The position numbers and the translations under genes were made by a program. Positions 8,197 through 16,592 of a DNA stretch of 64,000 nt are shown here, piece by piece. Below the pieces are notes generated by a model. That model did not search any database. It was not told the DNA's origin and saw only the letters and a program-made list of their open reading frames with translations. The stretch lies in contig CAMLKK010000004.1 of NCBI GenBank assembly GCA_946480715.1, positions 1-64,000 of the forward strand. Direction: 5' to 3'. The DNA comes from an uncultured Bacteriovorax sp. (GTDB lineage Bacteria; Bdellovibrionota; Bacteriovoracia; Bacteriovoracales; Bacteriovoracaceae). Numbering within the stretch: the first letter of the stretch is position 1; every line of letters starts with the position of its first letter.

Positions 8197-8761
8197 TCAT
8201 TGGCACTTGGCCTTTGAAATACTTTAACCAATAGTCGTAATGTTTTGAATAGCTAATGATAGAAAGATTTGTTTTTTCTTTTAAAAACGTATCAAGGAAT
8301 TTTGCGATGAATTCAGAACAGTAAAGAAGTTCTTTTCCTTCTGCATTTGTGTTGTTCCAAATATATTTTGAATCAAAAGGCGCACCTGCAAATTGTTCAT
8401 TGAAAACATCTAACATTGTAAAAGAAAGCTCGGTCTTTTTTCGTGGAGGAAGATTTTTGAATTCTTTCGCACGATAAACATGCACGTAGGTTCCCGGAGT
8501 GATGTTTTTTGTAAAATCTTTGATGGTATAAAGAGCAACTCGCCCCAATGACTGCGCTACTCTCAATTCATTTTGTTCATTAAGAACAACAACACCTGAA
8601 TGTGAAAAAAGCGATTCTGTTTCTGACTCAATCATTCGGCATTCATAACAATTTAACGAAAGAAGGAGAACGTCTCCGCTTCTCAAATCTTTGGGTTCAA
8701 AACCAAAAAGAGAACTAGTCCAGAATGAAGCCGTAATGAATATGAGGGTAATGATTTTCAT
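8129..8761 (-). CDS. Exported YiiX-like permuted NlpC/P60 (papain-like) hydrolase
   Basis: A signal peptide (about residues 1-20, ending SLFG) precedes a domain resembling YiiX and other permuted NlpC/P60 enzymes. LRSGDVLLLSLN is the opening strand, SLFSHSGVVV supplies the His, and near residue 150 LLYCSEFIAKFL supplies the catalytic Cys. In this circularly permuted group the His comes before the Cys, as here. Known relatives cleave peptide or amide bonds in peptidoglycan stems or lipids. The extra CYEC motif near residue 38 could form a disulfide. At 210 residues the length is normal. The methyltransferase gene begins inside its 3' end. The natural substrate is not predictable. Confidence 0.78.
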   Translation of the reverse strand: MKIITLIFITASFWTSSLFGFEPKDLRSGDVLLLSLNCYECRMIESETESLFSHSGVVVLNEQNELRVAQSLGRVALYTIKDFTKNITPGTYVHVYRAKEFKNLPPRKKTELSFTMLDVFNEQFAGAPFDSKYIWNNTNAEGKELLYCSEFIAKFLDTFLKEKTNLSIISYSKHYDYWLKYFKGQVPMNELGNSPASFSRDHRFEFIGKF

Positions 8762-8914
8762 GGGGGCAGATTTAACATAAAGACTGAAAACTGCCTACTT
8801 TTTAAGTCATCGGAAGCTCAATAAGTGCATTCCTTAAGCATTAATATTTAAGGCCTGAGCAAATAAAACCCGAAAAATAAAAGTGTGAACAAACAGGAAA
8901 CCTATAATAAAAGC

Positions 8915-10360
8915 ATGAGAGCTCTAAAGGCCATTACAACCTTTATTCTTGCACTGTCAGTGCTGTCGACTTCCTTTGCCCAAACATCATCGGTAAATAC
9001 TCCTGCGTCTGCAACGACATCAGCGACATCATCGACGTCAACATCGACTAGTACTTCTACGCCTGCTGCTTCCACAACAACGACTGCAACAACTCCAGTT
9101 GCAACAACAACGACTTCGACAGATCCACTTACGGCACAGAAAGATTCTTGTTCAAAAAACACAGCTATGGAATGGTCGAGCACCCTGAATCGCTGTGTGG
9201 GGAAAGCACAAGCTCGACAAGAACGTCACGATGCTCAGAACTGTAATAAACTAGAAGATCTTGCTGCTCGCAAAGCTTGTCACATGCAATTAGCAACTCA
9301 GAAGACGGGTGTCACTGATAATCCAGAAGAAGCTGCGGGAAAAGTTTCTAGTCTTCAATCGCGCTCTACTATGATCAATGCTGCGACTTCAGTTGTATCT
9401 CTTATTTCCATGTTTGCTTCGAAAAAAGCTGGCAGCTCATGTATGTCGAAATCAATCATGGGTGTGACTTCACTCGGTGGTCTCGCCACTGACATATGGA
9501 TGAAAATCCAAACGAAGAAAAAATTAAAATCACTGCAAGACAAATATCAAATCGACAGTGCTACTAGTCCCTATGATGCTCAAGTAAGGGCCATGCACTA
9601 CTTAAAAGAAGAACAACAAACTGTTAAAAAAATCGCAGGCCAGGAAAAGAAGCGCCAAATGCTTCTCATGATCGGTTATGCAGCTGCGGCCGTAGCTGCA
9701 GGGTATGAGAGTTTTACGAATGCCTCTTGCTGGAAAAAAGAACCTGAAAAACCAGTTAATGAAGGAGCTAAAGAAGCTGATGGTGCGGCGACTGCGAATG
9801 CTGATGCTAAACCACAACCGAATGCACCGGCTCCCGAAACAGCGAAGGGAGCAGCTACTCCCGAAGCGACTGCTGCCGCTGCAGGAACTGCTGCTAATGG
9901 TGGGAACAATCCTTCTGCCTATACAGCTCCATCTACACCAGATGCAGCTGCAGTCGACACACCAGAAATCTCTCAAGCAAATGCTAATTCAAGTGCTGCA
10001 GATAAGGCCTTGCGTTCGGAGCCATACAATCAATACCAAACTCTTGAATCGCGCCAAACGGGAAATAAATTTCATAACGTTTTAAAAGATTCAAATGGCC
10101 AAGTAACAGGTGTTGTTCACAATGGACAGGTCTATACGAATTTCAGTCAAGGGGCCAATGGAACATTTTATGCTAAAGGTTCTCCTAGTGGAACTTTTGA
10201 TTATAACTCAGGAACAGTATCGGGTACCAACCTTGGATCAGTTAGGGTTAATGAGAATGCCGTAACAGCAAACTACAATAATAATGGTGGAAGAATTACT
10301 AGCGGTTCCGGTACGACTAATGTTCGAAATACTTCATTTGGTACTGGCGGGAAGAAATGA
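8915..10360 (+). CDS. Exported Ser/Thr/Ala-rich low-complexity protein, 481 residues
   Basis: I place the start at ATG 8915, with a weak AGGAAA upstream; a GTG at 8885 would add ten polar residues. A signal peptide ends near SFA. Then follow about 60 residues of Ser/Thr/Ala/Pro (disordered linker), a cysteine-containing segment, two hydrophobic stretches (about 155-185 and 250-270) separated by a Lys-rich helix, an Ala/Pro/Glu-rich linker, and an Asn/Gly/Ser-rich C-terminus with beta-like patterns (GTFDYNSGTVSGTN). No known domain is visible. It overlaps the next gene by ATGA, and both proteins have a hydrophobic pair plus cysteines, so they probably form one surface or periplasmic assembly. 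CCTTAA/TTAAGG at 8832-8853 is a possible operator or hairpin upstream. Function is unknown. Confidence 0.75.
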   Translation: MRALKAITTFILALSVLSTSFAQTSSVNTPASATTSATSSTSTSTSTSTPAASTTTTATTPVATTTTSTDPLTAQKDSCSKNTAMEWSSTLNRCVGKAQARQERHDAQNCNKLEDLAARKACHMQLATQKTGVTDNPEEAAGKVSSLQSRSTMINAATSVVSLISMFASKKAGSSCMSKSIMGVTSLGGLATDIWMKIQTKKKLKSLQDKYQIDSATSPYDAQVRAMHYLKEEQQTVKKIAGQEKKRQMLLMIGYAAAAVAAGYESFTNASCWKKEPEKPVNEGAKEADGAATANADAKPQPNAPAPETAKGAATPEATAAAAGTAANGGNNPSAYTAPSTPDAAAVDTPEISQANANSSAADKALRSEPYNQYQTLESRQTGNKFHNVLKDSNGQVTGVVHNGQVYTNFSQGANGTFYAKGSPSGTFDYNSGTVSGTNLGSVRVNENAVTANYNNNGGRITSGSGTTNVRNTSFGTGGKK

Positions 10361-11628
10361 AAATGAGAAAACTTTTTCAATCATTCATTATTCTTCTCTT
10401 CTCAATGAATGCTCAATATTCGTGGGCCACGGGTGCTGCTGCTTCGGTTGGTGCAGAAGTTGCGAAGACACAAGCGGTGGGTGCTGTTCAAGGACAAGCT
10501 GCAAGTGCAGTTGGTGAAGCCACTGGCATTGGTGATAAAATTGGTGAACTCCTCGACTCTCCTCCAGGCATTATGATTGTTGCTGGTATTGGCGGAATCA
10601 ATGCTATGACACTTTATAAAGCGGCCGCTGACCAAGAAAAAGAATGTGATGAGAATATTAAAAAAATAGATCGCATCATTGCTTCATTCAAAGACTCTTT
10701 TTCAAATTTTTGTCCGAATGGACGCGAAAAATTAGAAGAACCAACTTGCTACTGTTATCTAGAAAATGGTCAGAAAAATACTTCGCGAAGTAACTCGCAA
10801 ACATGTCAGCAATTGTGGAATAAAAATCAATACGTTTATGACAACACAGCTGGAGACTACAATGCTAACGGTGCGCCTGTTGATCCAGCAGGATGTTTAA
10901 CCATTGATGGAAAATTCGATGAAAATTGCCAATGCAAAAAACTGATCAATTCAAAAGGCAGCAATGCTTGTTTGAAAACAGTTTCGCTTCCGATTAACAA
11001 CAACGGATTAGGTTCAGCTTTTGTGCAGGCCTCTGGTGTTGATAAAGTTATGAAGAACCTCGCACAAACTGCTTCTGGAAATTCAAACCTCAATAGTTTA
11101 ACGGGACGTGAATTAGGAATGGCCATTGCTCGTCAAGGTGATTTGGCCTCGAGACTTTGGGATAAAATAGCGAGCGATCCAAACAAAAAAATGTTTCCGA
11201 AAATTAATTCTAACGAGCAACTTCTTGCTTATCAAAAAGCGGCCATCAGTCCAAGAGAAATGGCGGCCTATTCTGGTGGTTCAGCTCTTGCTGCGGTTGA
11301 CTCAAGTGCGATGTCTCCAGCTGCTGCAAAAATTGTTGAAGATGTTCGCAAAAAAAGTGGAATTGAAATGACGGGTGGAAATGGTCTTGGTGTAAAAAAG
11401 GCCGGAAATAAAAAAGAAGAATTCAGCTTTATGGATGTTGGTGCTGGTGGTGGCGCAGGCGGAGTTGTCTCTGATTTCCCTGAGAAAAACTACAAATACA
11501 AAGATGCTGATGTCTCAAAAGATTCTGGTGCTTCGATTTTTGAAATCATCTCGAATCGATATGTTGAATCAGGACTCAGAAGACTTTTTGAAACACCAGA
11601 AGAAGATAACAACAAAAAGGCGAAATAG
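10357..11628 (+). CDS. Exported cysteine-containing protein with shared C-terminal tail, 423 residues
   Basis: A signal peptide (about residues 1-25, ending SWAT) is followed by an Ala/Gly-rich stretch, a hydrophobic segment near 70-90 (GIMIVAGIGGINAMTL) and a region with about ten cysteines (residues 95-205, including CYCYL and CQCKK) that suggests disulfides. A helical middle, a Gly-rich linker (GAGGGAGG) and the tail complete it. The tail SIFEIISNRY about 32 residues from the end matches NLFDMISKRY near the end of the protein at 12262. No family is recognised. The gene is coupled to the preceding one by an ATGA overlap. Export and pairing with its neighbours are well supported; function is not. 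Confidence 0.75.
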   Translation: MKMRKLFQSFIILLFSMNAQYSWATGAAASVGAEVAKTQAVGAVQGQAASAVGEATGIGDKIGELLDSPPGIMIVAGIGGINAMTLYKAAADQEKECDENIKKIDRIIASFKDSFSNFCPNGREKLEEPTCYCYLENGQKNTSRSNSQTCQQLWNKNQYVYDNTAGDYNANGAPVDPAGCLTIDGKFDENCQCKKLINSKGSNACLKTVSLPINNNGLGSAFVQASGVDKVMKNLAQTASGNSNLNSLTGRELGMAIARQGDLASRLWDKIASDPNKKMFPKINSNEQLLAYQKAAISPREMAAYSGGSALAAVDSSAMSPAAAKIVEDVRKKSGIEMTGGNGLGVKKAGNKKEEFSFMDVGAGGGAGGVVSDFPEKNYKYKDADVSKDSGASIFEIISNRYVESGLRRLFETPEEDNNKKAK

Positions 11629-11630
11629 TT

Positions 11631-12059
11631 TTACGGCTCAATAAACTCTAATAGACCGAGAGCTGCTCTCCACTCTGCACTAGGTGCAATCAGTTTTCTC
11701 GCTTTAAGATCCATCATCCCTACTGACAAAGTCATTGTTGAAGCAACCTTCCCGTCTTCTTTGATCATCTTCTGATCAAGAAGCATCACGAATTTATTGC
11801 GCATTTCTGGTCTTGCTTGCGAGACGATTTTTATTTTTTCACGATTTTTTAATTCTGCTTTAAACGTTAATTGCAAATCTAAAAGCACAGGACCAACTTG
11901 AGATTCTAAAATCTCTTTTAATCCCAATTTATTTTTCGTAATGAAATCCCAACGTGCTTCCTCATAAAGCTCTAAATATTTCGCATTATTTACATGTCCA
12001 AAAGTATCGAGATGCTGCTCCAAAATTGTTAAATCGTATTCGTAAACCGGGTTACTCAT
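11631..12059 (-). CDS. Acyl-CoA thioesterase, 4HBT hotdog fold
   Basis: At 142 residues it has the 4-hydroxybenzoyl-CoA thioesterase/YbgC hallmark near the N-terminus: HLDTFGHVNNAKYLELYEEARWDF, where the Asp of LDTFGHVNN is the usual catalytic residue. Such enzymes release free acids from acyl-CoA or acyl-ACP in the cytoplasm. It sits alone on the minus strand between the two clusters of exported low-complexity proteins, with its stop 3 bp from the convergent stop of the preceding gene. It is probably unrelated to them in function. The acyl chain preferred cannot be told. Confidence 0.85.
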   Translation of the reverse strand: MSNPVYEYDLTILEQHLDTFGHVNNAKYLELYEEARWDFITKNKLGLKEILESQVGPVLLDLQLTFKAELKNREKIKIVSQARPEMRNKFVMLLDQKMIKEDGKVASTMTLSVGMMDLKARKLIAPSAEWRAALGLLEFIEP

Positions 12060-12182
12060 TTATGGCCCCCATGCCTGCTATATTGGGCGTTTTTAAGAGA
12101 GAGAATGCTCCCTAATCTAATTCATTTATCACCTCTTTCCAAGCACCTGAACGTCCCTCCCTCTCAAAAAGAGCTTTTCACT

Positions 12183-12209
12183 CAAGAATTCCAAGGAGAT
12201 CGCCGATAA
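12183..12209 (+). promoter_or_regulatory. Possible sigma-28 (FliA)-type promoter
   Basis: GCCGATAA at 12202-12209 is a perfect FliA -10 element, 11 bp after CAAGAATT (12183-12190), a poor match (4/8) to TAAAGTTT. Transcription would start near 12217, about 45 bp before the gene at 12262. Confidence 0.35.
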
Positions 12210-12261
12210 TAGAAGGAGATAAACTCTAAAAGGCCAATAAACGGGCCTAGGGCAGATGCTT

Positions 12262-14013
12262 ATGAAGACTCTTTTATTCTTCACTTTTATGTTTTCTGTT
12301 TCAGCACAGGCAGCTGGGATAGACTATTGTAAAAATCCTCAACGATATAAAGATCTCGTGAATATGTTTAGTCTGAAGCCTAATGAAAAGCACAGCTATG
12401 ATGGTTCATCTGGTCTACTTCAATGTCAGGAAATGACAACGAAAAAATTACGTACGTGGTACAAAGGTGGATCTCGTAGTAAAGATCCTGCTTATCAATG
12501 GGAAAACCATATTGTTTTTTATGGGTGTAAAGAAAAGTGTGAAGCTTTATCAAAAGCTACTGCTGATACACCTGAATCAAAGACAGCTAACGAAGATCTT
12601 CAAAAATGTTACAATGAAAAATTAGAAGAAAATAAAGGCGATGCACTCAAGTGCGAAAGTGTCGCTTACATTCTTCAAAAAGCAAAAGTGGATTGGGAAA
12701 AACCAAAACACGTAAAAAAAGAAGATAGAGAGTTTAAACAACTCGGAATCAAATGTAGCAATAGCGGACTTGAAACACTAGACTTCGAAGCATGCGTGGA
12801 ATTTGCGGAAGGATTTGAAAATGCGGAAGCTATTCAGAACATCGCTTATCAAGGGCAGAGTTTAGTTTATCAAGATAAAATGATGGATGCGCAGACGAAA
12901 GTTGCGCAGGAAAAAGATGCGGCCAAAGGTGCACTGAAGGCCACAGGTGAATCACTCAATCTACAAAAAGATATGTACAACCAGCGCGGTGCTGTTGATG
13001 GTGCAAAACTTGCGTGGCTCTACAGTAAATATTCTGAAATTCCCGATGAAGAAACCATTCAATCTCACTGTAAAGGATTTCAAGCTTTCGGTCAGGAAGC
13101 TGTTATTGGAAAAGTATCGGCCAACGATTGTTACCAATCAGCAATGGGACCTGGTGGAGATTTTGATATTCTCAAAAACCAACAAGCACGTGATAAAATG
13201 AAAGCGAAAATGATTCAGGTTGCGACTTCAATGGGAAGTAACTTGATTCTTGCTAACCTTCTTGGAAAAAGAGCAAAAGATGTAGACAATGCTCTGGCGA
13301 AAATCGATGAATTCAAACCTATTGATCCGTTCACTGTTTCTGAAGAAGAAGCGCAAACAACATACTGTAAGCAAAATCCAGGTGACCCAAAATGTTTGGG
13401 AGAAGGACTAGATCGTATTACTGATGGTATTAGCGACAACATCATTACGTTTGGTGAAGGAGCTGCTGGTACTGTTTACGGTAATCCAAATAAAGGTGAA
13501 ACAAATGCCATTGCCGGTGGTGGTGGAAGTGGATCGAAAGATACAAAAATTGATCCTGTAGGAAGTATCATTCCTGCTGCTCAAAAAAATAATTCAATGG
13601 AAGACTCTACAGGGGCCACTGTTAAAAATGGTGGTACTGGTGGAGGCGGTGGCGGCGGTGGCGGAAGCGCTGGTGGCGGCGGCGGCGGTGGCGGTGGTCC
13701 ACTTCCTCAAGGTCCTAGTGATGCAGTAGCTGCGATTGAAAAAGGAAAAGCACCTTCATACGGTGGTGGTGAAGGTTCGCTTTCAATGATGGGTGGATTT
13801 GGAATCAATAAACCAAAAGGTGACAAAAAAGACGAAGGAAATCCATTCGGGAAACTCTTTGATAAAGACGGTGCAAAGGCCGGAAATAATATCAACTTCC
13901 GCGATCTCGCTTCCGTTGGTAAAAAGGGTGATAACCTCTTTGACATGATTTCTAAACGATACTCGAGTGTCAAAGCAGATAACAGACTTCTCGAATACGA
14001 ACTCGCTAAATAA
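12262..14013 (+). CDS. Exported Gly-rich, cysteine-containing protein with shared C-terminal tail, 583 residues
   Basis: ATG 12262 is preceded by AGGG at good spacing; an ATG 6 bp earlier is also possible. A signal peptide ends SAQAA. The first 180 mature residues carry about ten cysteines in spaced pairs, followed by a long charged helical region (about 190-330), then a second cysteine pair (YCKQNPGDPKC), a 23-codon nearly pure glycine tract (13630-13698), a Lys/Gly linker and a helical tail. The tail NLFDMISKRY near residue 565 matches SIFEIISNRY of the protein at 10357. No known family is recognised. Similar architecture and tail place it with the two genes at 8915-11628 although a thioesterase lies between. 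Secretion or surface anchoring through the tail is an inference. Confidence 0.75.
   Translation: MKTLLFFTFMFSVSAQAAGIDYCKNPQRYKDLVNMFSLKPNEKHSYDGSSGLLQCQEMTTKKLRTWYKGGSRSKDPAYQWENHIVFYGCKEKCEALSKATADTPESKTANEDLQKCYNEKLEENKGDALKCESVAYILQKAKVDWEKPKHVKKEDREFKQLGIKCSNSGLETLDFEACVEFAEGFENAEAIQNIAYQGQSLVYQDKMMDAQTKVAQEKDAAKGALKATGESLNLQKDMYNQRGAVDGAKLAWLYSKYSEIPDEETIQSHCKGFQAFGQEAVIGKVSANDCYQSAMGPGGDFDILKNQQARDKMKAKMIQVATSMGSNLILANLLGKRAKDVDNALAKIDEFKPIDPFTVSEEEAQTTYCKQNPGDPKCLGEGLDRITDGISDNIITFGEGAAGTVYGNPNKGETNAIAGGGGSGSKDTKIDPVGSIIPAAQKNNSMEDSTGATVKNGGTGGGGGGGGGSAGGGGGGGGGPLPQGPSDAVAAIEKGKAPSYGGGEGSLSMMGGFGINKPKGDKKDEGNPFGKLFDKDGAKAGNNINFRDLASVGKKGDNLFDMISKRYSSVKADNRLLEYELAK
13630..13698 (+). 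repeat. Polyglycine-coding GGN tract
   Basis: There are 23 codons, of which 20 are glycine and the others Thr, Ser and Ala, written mainly with GGT and GGC in quasi-repeats. The tract is locally far more GC-rich than the rest of the window. In-frame expansion or contraction by slippage would change linker length without breaking the frame. Confidence 0.85.
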
Positions 14014-14217
14014 AGACACTTTTTCAGTGTAAGGAAATATTAGCTAATGTCACAAATGCACTGCTGAATGTGAGTATTTTTTATAGGGCACAGTCGTCCA
14101 TTTCTTAAAAAAGCGTTGATAAAGAAAAAGTTAATGAACTAGAATTAATAAAGACAATGAAGGTCCACGATGGGCCTTTCTTTGTTATGGGTGTCACGCT
14201 TATCAAGGATGATAGTT

Positions 14218-15312
14218 ATGGAAACAACGAATTCTTTATTATTAGCTGAATTCTATACTGCCACAGGCTATCTAGACCGCCTCATTTTTGCTTTTGCTGA
14301 ACTTGAAAAATTACATTTCACTCCGCGTGGAAAAAATCAAATTCAAAAAGTTATTCATGATGCTTCGAAATTTTTCTCAGCTGAGTTTCCACAGTTTTCT
14401 TTTGAAACTGTTGATCTTGAATGGGGTCAATTCAAAAATCACATTAAGGCTTTTCATTCAGCAGTAGAAAGTTTCATCAAACTTCCCCTATCGGCCGACA
14501 AAAAAGAAAACATGGTTGTGAATTACATCAATCTGATTTATCGCAACTGTTACGAGCTTCACAATTTTCTTCTTGAGACAACGGGAGTTGAGATTCAATA
14601 TCCGCGCGTTGGACTCATCCAGGAAGAGAGCATACCTACGATTGCGACTCAAACTGATTTTCCTCGAGCACCACTTTTCTTCCTCGATGAAGATAAAGTT
14701 CGTGAGTACAGTGTTCAGACAAATCAAGACTCACCTCTTGTTTTCTTAGAAATGAAACGTGAAGAAAAGTACGACCACTTTATTCACCGTGGACACTTTT
14801 ATATTGCTCAGAAAAAATATGAAGATGCGAAAAACTGCTTCTATAAAGCGCGTAACTACCGCGACACTGCAGAAGTTCTGACATTGATTGCATGGACCTA
14901 TTCTCTACTCGATGATAAATCGCAGGCGAAATCATATTGTTTAAAGGCCATACAACATGATCCTCAATATGGTCCGGCCTACAATGATTTTGGAAATTAT
15001 ATATTGAGTGAAGGTCAGGCCGAAGAAAGTCTTCGCTGGTTTGAACTCGCTAAACGTGCGCATAACTATCAAAATCGCGAGTATCCTTACATCAATGCCG
15101 GACGTGCTTATGTACTCATGAGAAATTATGAACAAGCATTAGCAGAGTTCTCGTTGGCACTAACAATCGCTCCTCATCACCAAGAACTGCACGAAACTGT
15201 CACTAAATTGAAAAATAACCTGGAAAAACCGAATGATCATAAGATTGAAAAAGCGGCCTTCCGGAAAAATCCGAATAACTTTGGTGATGAAAACCGCCCT
15301 GAAACGACCTAA
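14218..15312 (+). CDS. TPR-repeat protein, 364 residues
   Basis: The ATG at 14218 follows AAGGA by 9 bp, better than the two upstream ATGs (14170, 14209). The N-terminal half (1-170) is helical with no recognised domain. From about residue 180 there are at least four tetratricopeptide repeats, with the usual Gly/Ala-Tyr-Ala spacing seen in HRGHFYIAQKKYEDAKNCF, ALIAWTYSLLDD-like, AYNDFGNYILSEGQAEESL and INAGRAYVLMRNYEQALAEF. TPRs mediate protein-protein contacts. No signal peptide is present, so it is cytoplasmic. It precedes the Nif3 gene by 16 bp and is probably co-transcribed. Its partner is unknown. Confidence 0.8.
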   Translation: METTNSLLLAEFYTATGYLDRLIFAFAELEKLHFTPRGKNQIQKVIHDASKFFSAEFPQFSFETVDLEWGQFKNHIKAFHSAVESFIKLPLSADKKENMVVNYINLIYRNCYELHNFLLETTGVEIQYPRVGLIQEESIPTIATQTDFPRAPLFFLDEDKVREYSVQTNQDSPLVFLEMKREEKYDHFIHRGHFYIAQKKYEDAKNCFYKARNYRDTAEVLTLIAWTYSLLDDKSQAKSYCLKAIQHDPQYGPAYNDFGNYILSEGQAEESLRWFELAKRAHNYQNREYPYINAGRAYVLMRNYEQALAEFSLALTIAPHHQELHETVTKLKNNLEKPNDHKIEKAAFRKNPNNFGDENRPETT

Positions 15313-15328
15313 GGTTAAATAGACGACG

Positions 15329-16093
15329 ATGCTAAAAAAAGATTTTGATGATTACTTAAAAGGGCTCATGCGGCCTGAACTCTTTGATGATTATTGTCCG
15401 AATGGATTGCAGATAGAAGGCAAAGAGGAAATCAAAAAAGTTCTTTTTTCAGTTTCAGCAACTCGCGAATCTGCTGAATATGCAGTTCAAAAAGGCGTAT
15501 GCGCTCTCGTTGTTCATCATGGTTTGTTTTGGAAATTCCACGGCACGCGTACTCTAACAGGACCTTTTTATCACAGGGTCGCACCCTTAATTAAAGCGGA
15601 CATCAATCTTTTTGGATATCACTTACCGCTCGACTCTCACATTGAATTCGGCAATGCTTCGAGTGTGGCCAAACTTATAGGACTGACTGATCTCTCTCCT
15701 TTTGGTGAATATAAAAAAGCAACGACAGGCATTCAAGGCAAACTCACGACAGCTCTGAGTGGTCTGGAATTAAAAAAACTTCTCGAGGAAAAACTCAATC
15801 ATTCTGTTCTTTACTCTGCTCCCCTTGATGCAGGTAAAATTCAAAAAATCGGAATTATAACTGGTGGAGCGAATTCAGAATGGAGAGAAGCTCATAAGTT
15901 GGGTTTAGACGCTTACATTACTGGTGAAATGAGTGAACACGACTATCATGAATCCCGTGAATCGGGCATTCACATGTACGCTGGCGGACATCATGCGACT
16001 GAAAAGCATGGAATTCTTGCTCTCATGGAACATCTTCAGGAAAAATTTCCGACATTAGAATGTGAATTCTTAGATTCGAATAACCCAGCTTAA
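15329..16093 (+). CDS. Nif3-like dinuclear metal-centre protein (DUF34, GTP cyclohydrolase I type 2-like)
   Basis: The 254-residue protein has the full set of Nif3/DUF34 markers: YCPNGLQIEGKEEIKKV, the metal-binding LVVHHGLFW, GYHLPLDSHIEFGNA, the second-half GIITGGANSEW, and the C-terminal ITGEMSEHDYHESRE with GGHHATEKHG, where His and Glu bind the second metal. The family forms toroidal hexamers. Its function is unsettled, and annotation as GTP cyclohydrolase rests on limited evidence. No PII-like insert is present (short form). Its stop shares TTAA with the convergent stop of the next gene, a 4-bp tail overlap. Confidence 0.92.
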   Translation: MLKKDFDDYLKGLMRPELFDDYCPNGLQIEGKEEIKKVLFSVSATRESAEYAVQKGVCALVVHHGLFWKFHGTRTLTGPFYHRVAPLIKADINLFGYHLPLDSHIEFGNASSVAKLIGLTDLSPFGEYKKATTGIQGKLTTALSGLELKKLLEEKLNHSVLYSAPLDAGKIQKIGIITGGANSEWREAHKLGLDAYITGEMSEHDYHESRESGIHMYAGGHHATEKHGILALMEHLQEKFPTLECEFLDSNNPA

Positions 16094-16590
16094 TTTTTAA
16101 CTTTTAACGATAAAGTCAAAACAAACTTGGCGACTTCTTCATTAGGATTAATTGAAGGAACAACGGCCTTGATGTTCACAGGAAAATTCATTCTCTCGCC
16201 GCTTTTAATAACTTCTTGAACGAAGTTTTTGATCTCAGGAATTTGAGTGCAGATAAAATGAACATCACCCTCTGCTCTTTTCAAAAATTCGGCATTGAAG
16301 TCTTTAAACGAAAGCGCGATTTTCTTTTTAGATGCTGTGATTTCATTCATCGCGACCAATCCACCAGCGATATCAGCTCCGGAACAAAGCACTCCAAAGT
16401 ACATCGACTTCAAATGATTTTTTGTTCGACGGTTTAGTGGAATTTTAATGATGCATTCTTGATCATTTAAACTGACAACACTTGGTGAAACCCAAAAAAT
16501 AAGAGGAACTTTCATGAGTCCAAACAGACGCACGAACACAGTGTCTTGTAATTTTTTAGGAACATTATTTTTAATTAAATCTGTCAGCAT
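16090..16590 (-). CDS. Hotdog-fold DUF4442 protein (thioesterase-like)
   Basis: At 166 residues it resembles the DUF4442 branch of the hotdog superfamily: PSVVSLNDQECIIKIPLNRRTKNHLKSMYFGVLCSGADIAGGLVAM, where NHLKSMYFG is the core helix entry. Members are predicted acyl-CoA-binding or thioesterase proteins without a firmly known substrate. It follows proC by 2 bp on the same strand and so belongs to the putA-proC transcript. It has no signal peptide. Confidence 0.8.
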   Translation of the reverse strand: MLTDLIKNNVPKKLQDTVFVRLFGLMKVPLIFWVSPSVVSLNDQECIIKIPLNRRTKNHLKSMYFGVLCSGADIAGGLVAMNEITASKKKIALSFKDFNAEFLKRAEGDVHFICTQIPEIKNFVQEVIKSGERMNFPVNIKAVVPSINPNEEVAKFVLTLSLKVKN

Positions 16591-16592
16591 AT

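Noticed and set aside
8195..8211. TGGCACTTGGCC as another sigma-54 promoter
   Set aside because: The -12 element does not contain GC/G at the required spacing, and it lies within coding sequence.
8902..9183. Minus-strand open frame rich in Val and Asp
   Set aside because: It is the shadow of Ser/Thr/Ala-rich coding on the plus strand; no SD or family.
9602..9976. Cys/Ser-rich minus-strand frame opposite the exported protein
   Set aside because: Composition is explained by the Ala/Pro codons of the real gene; no start signal.
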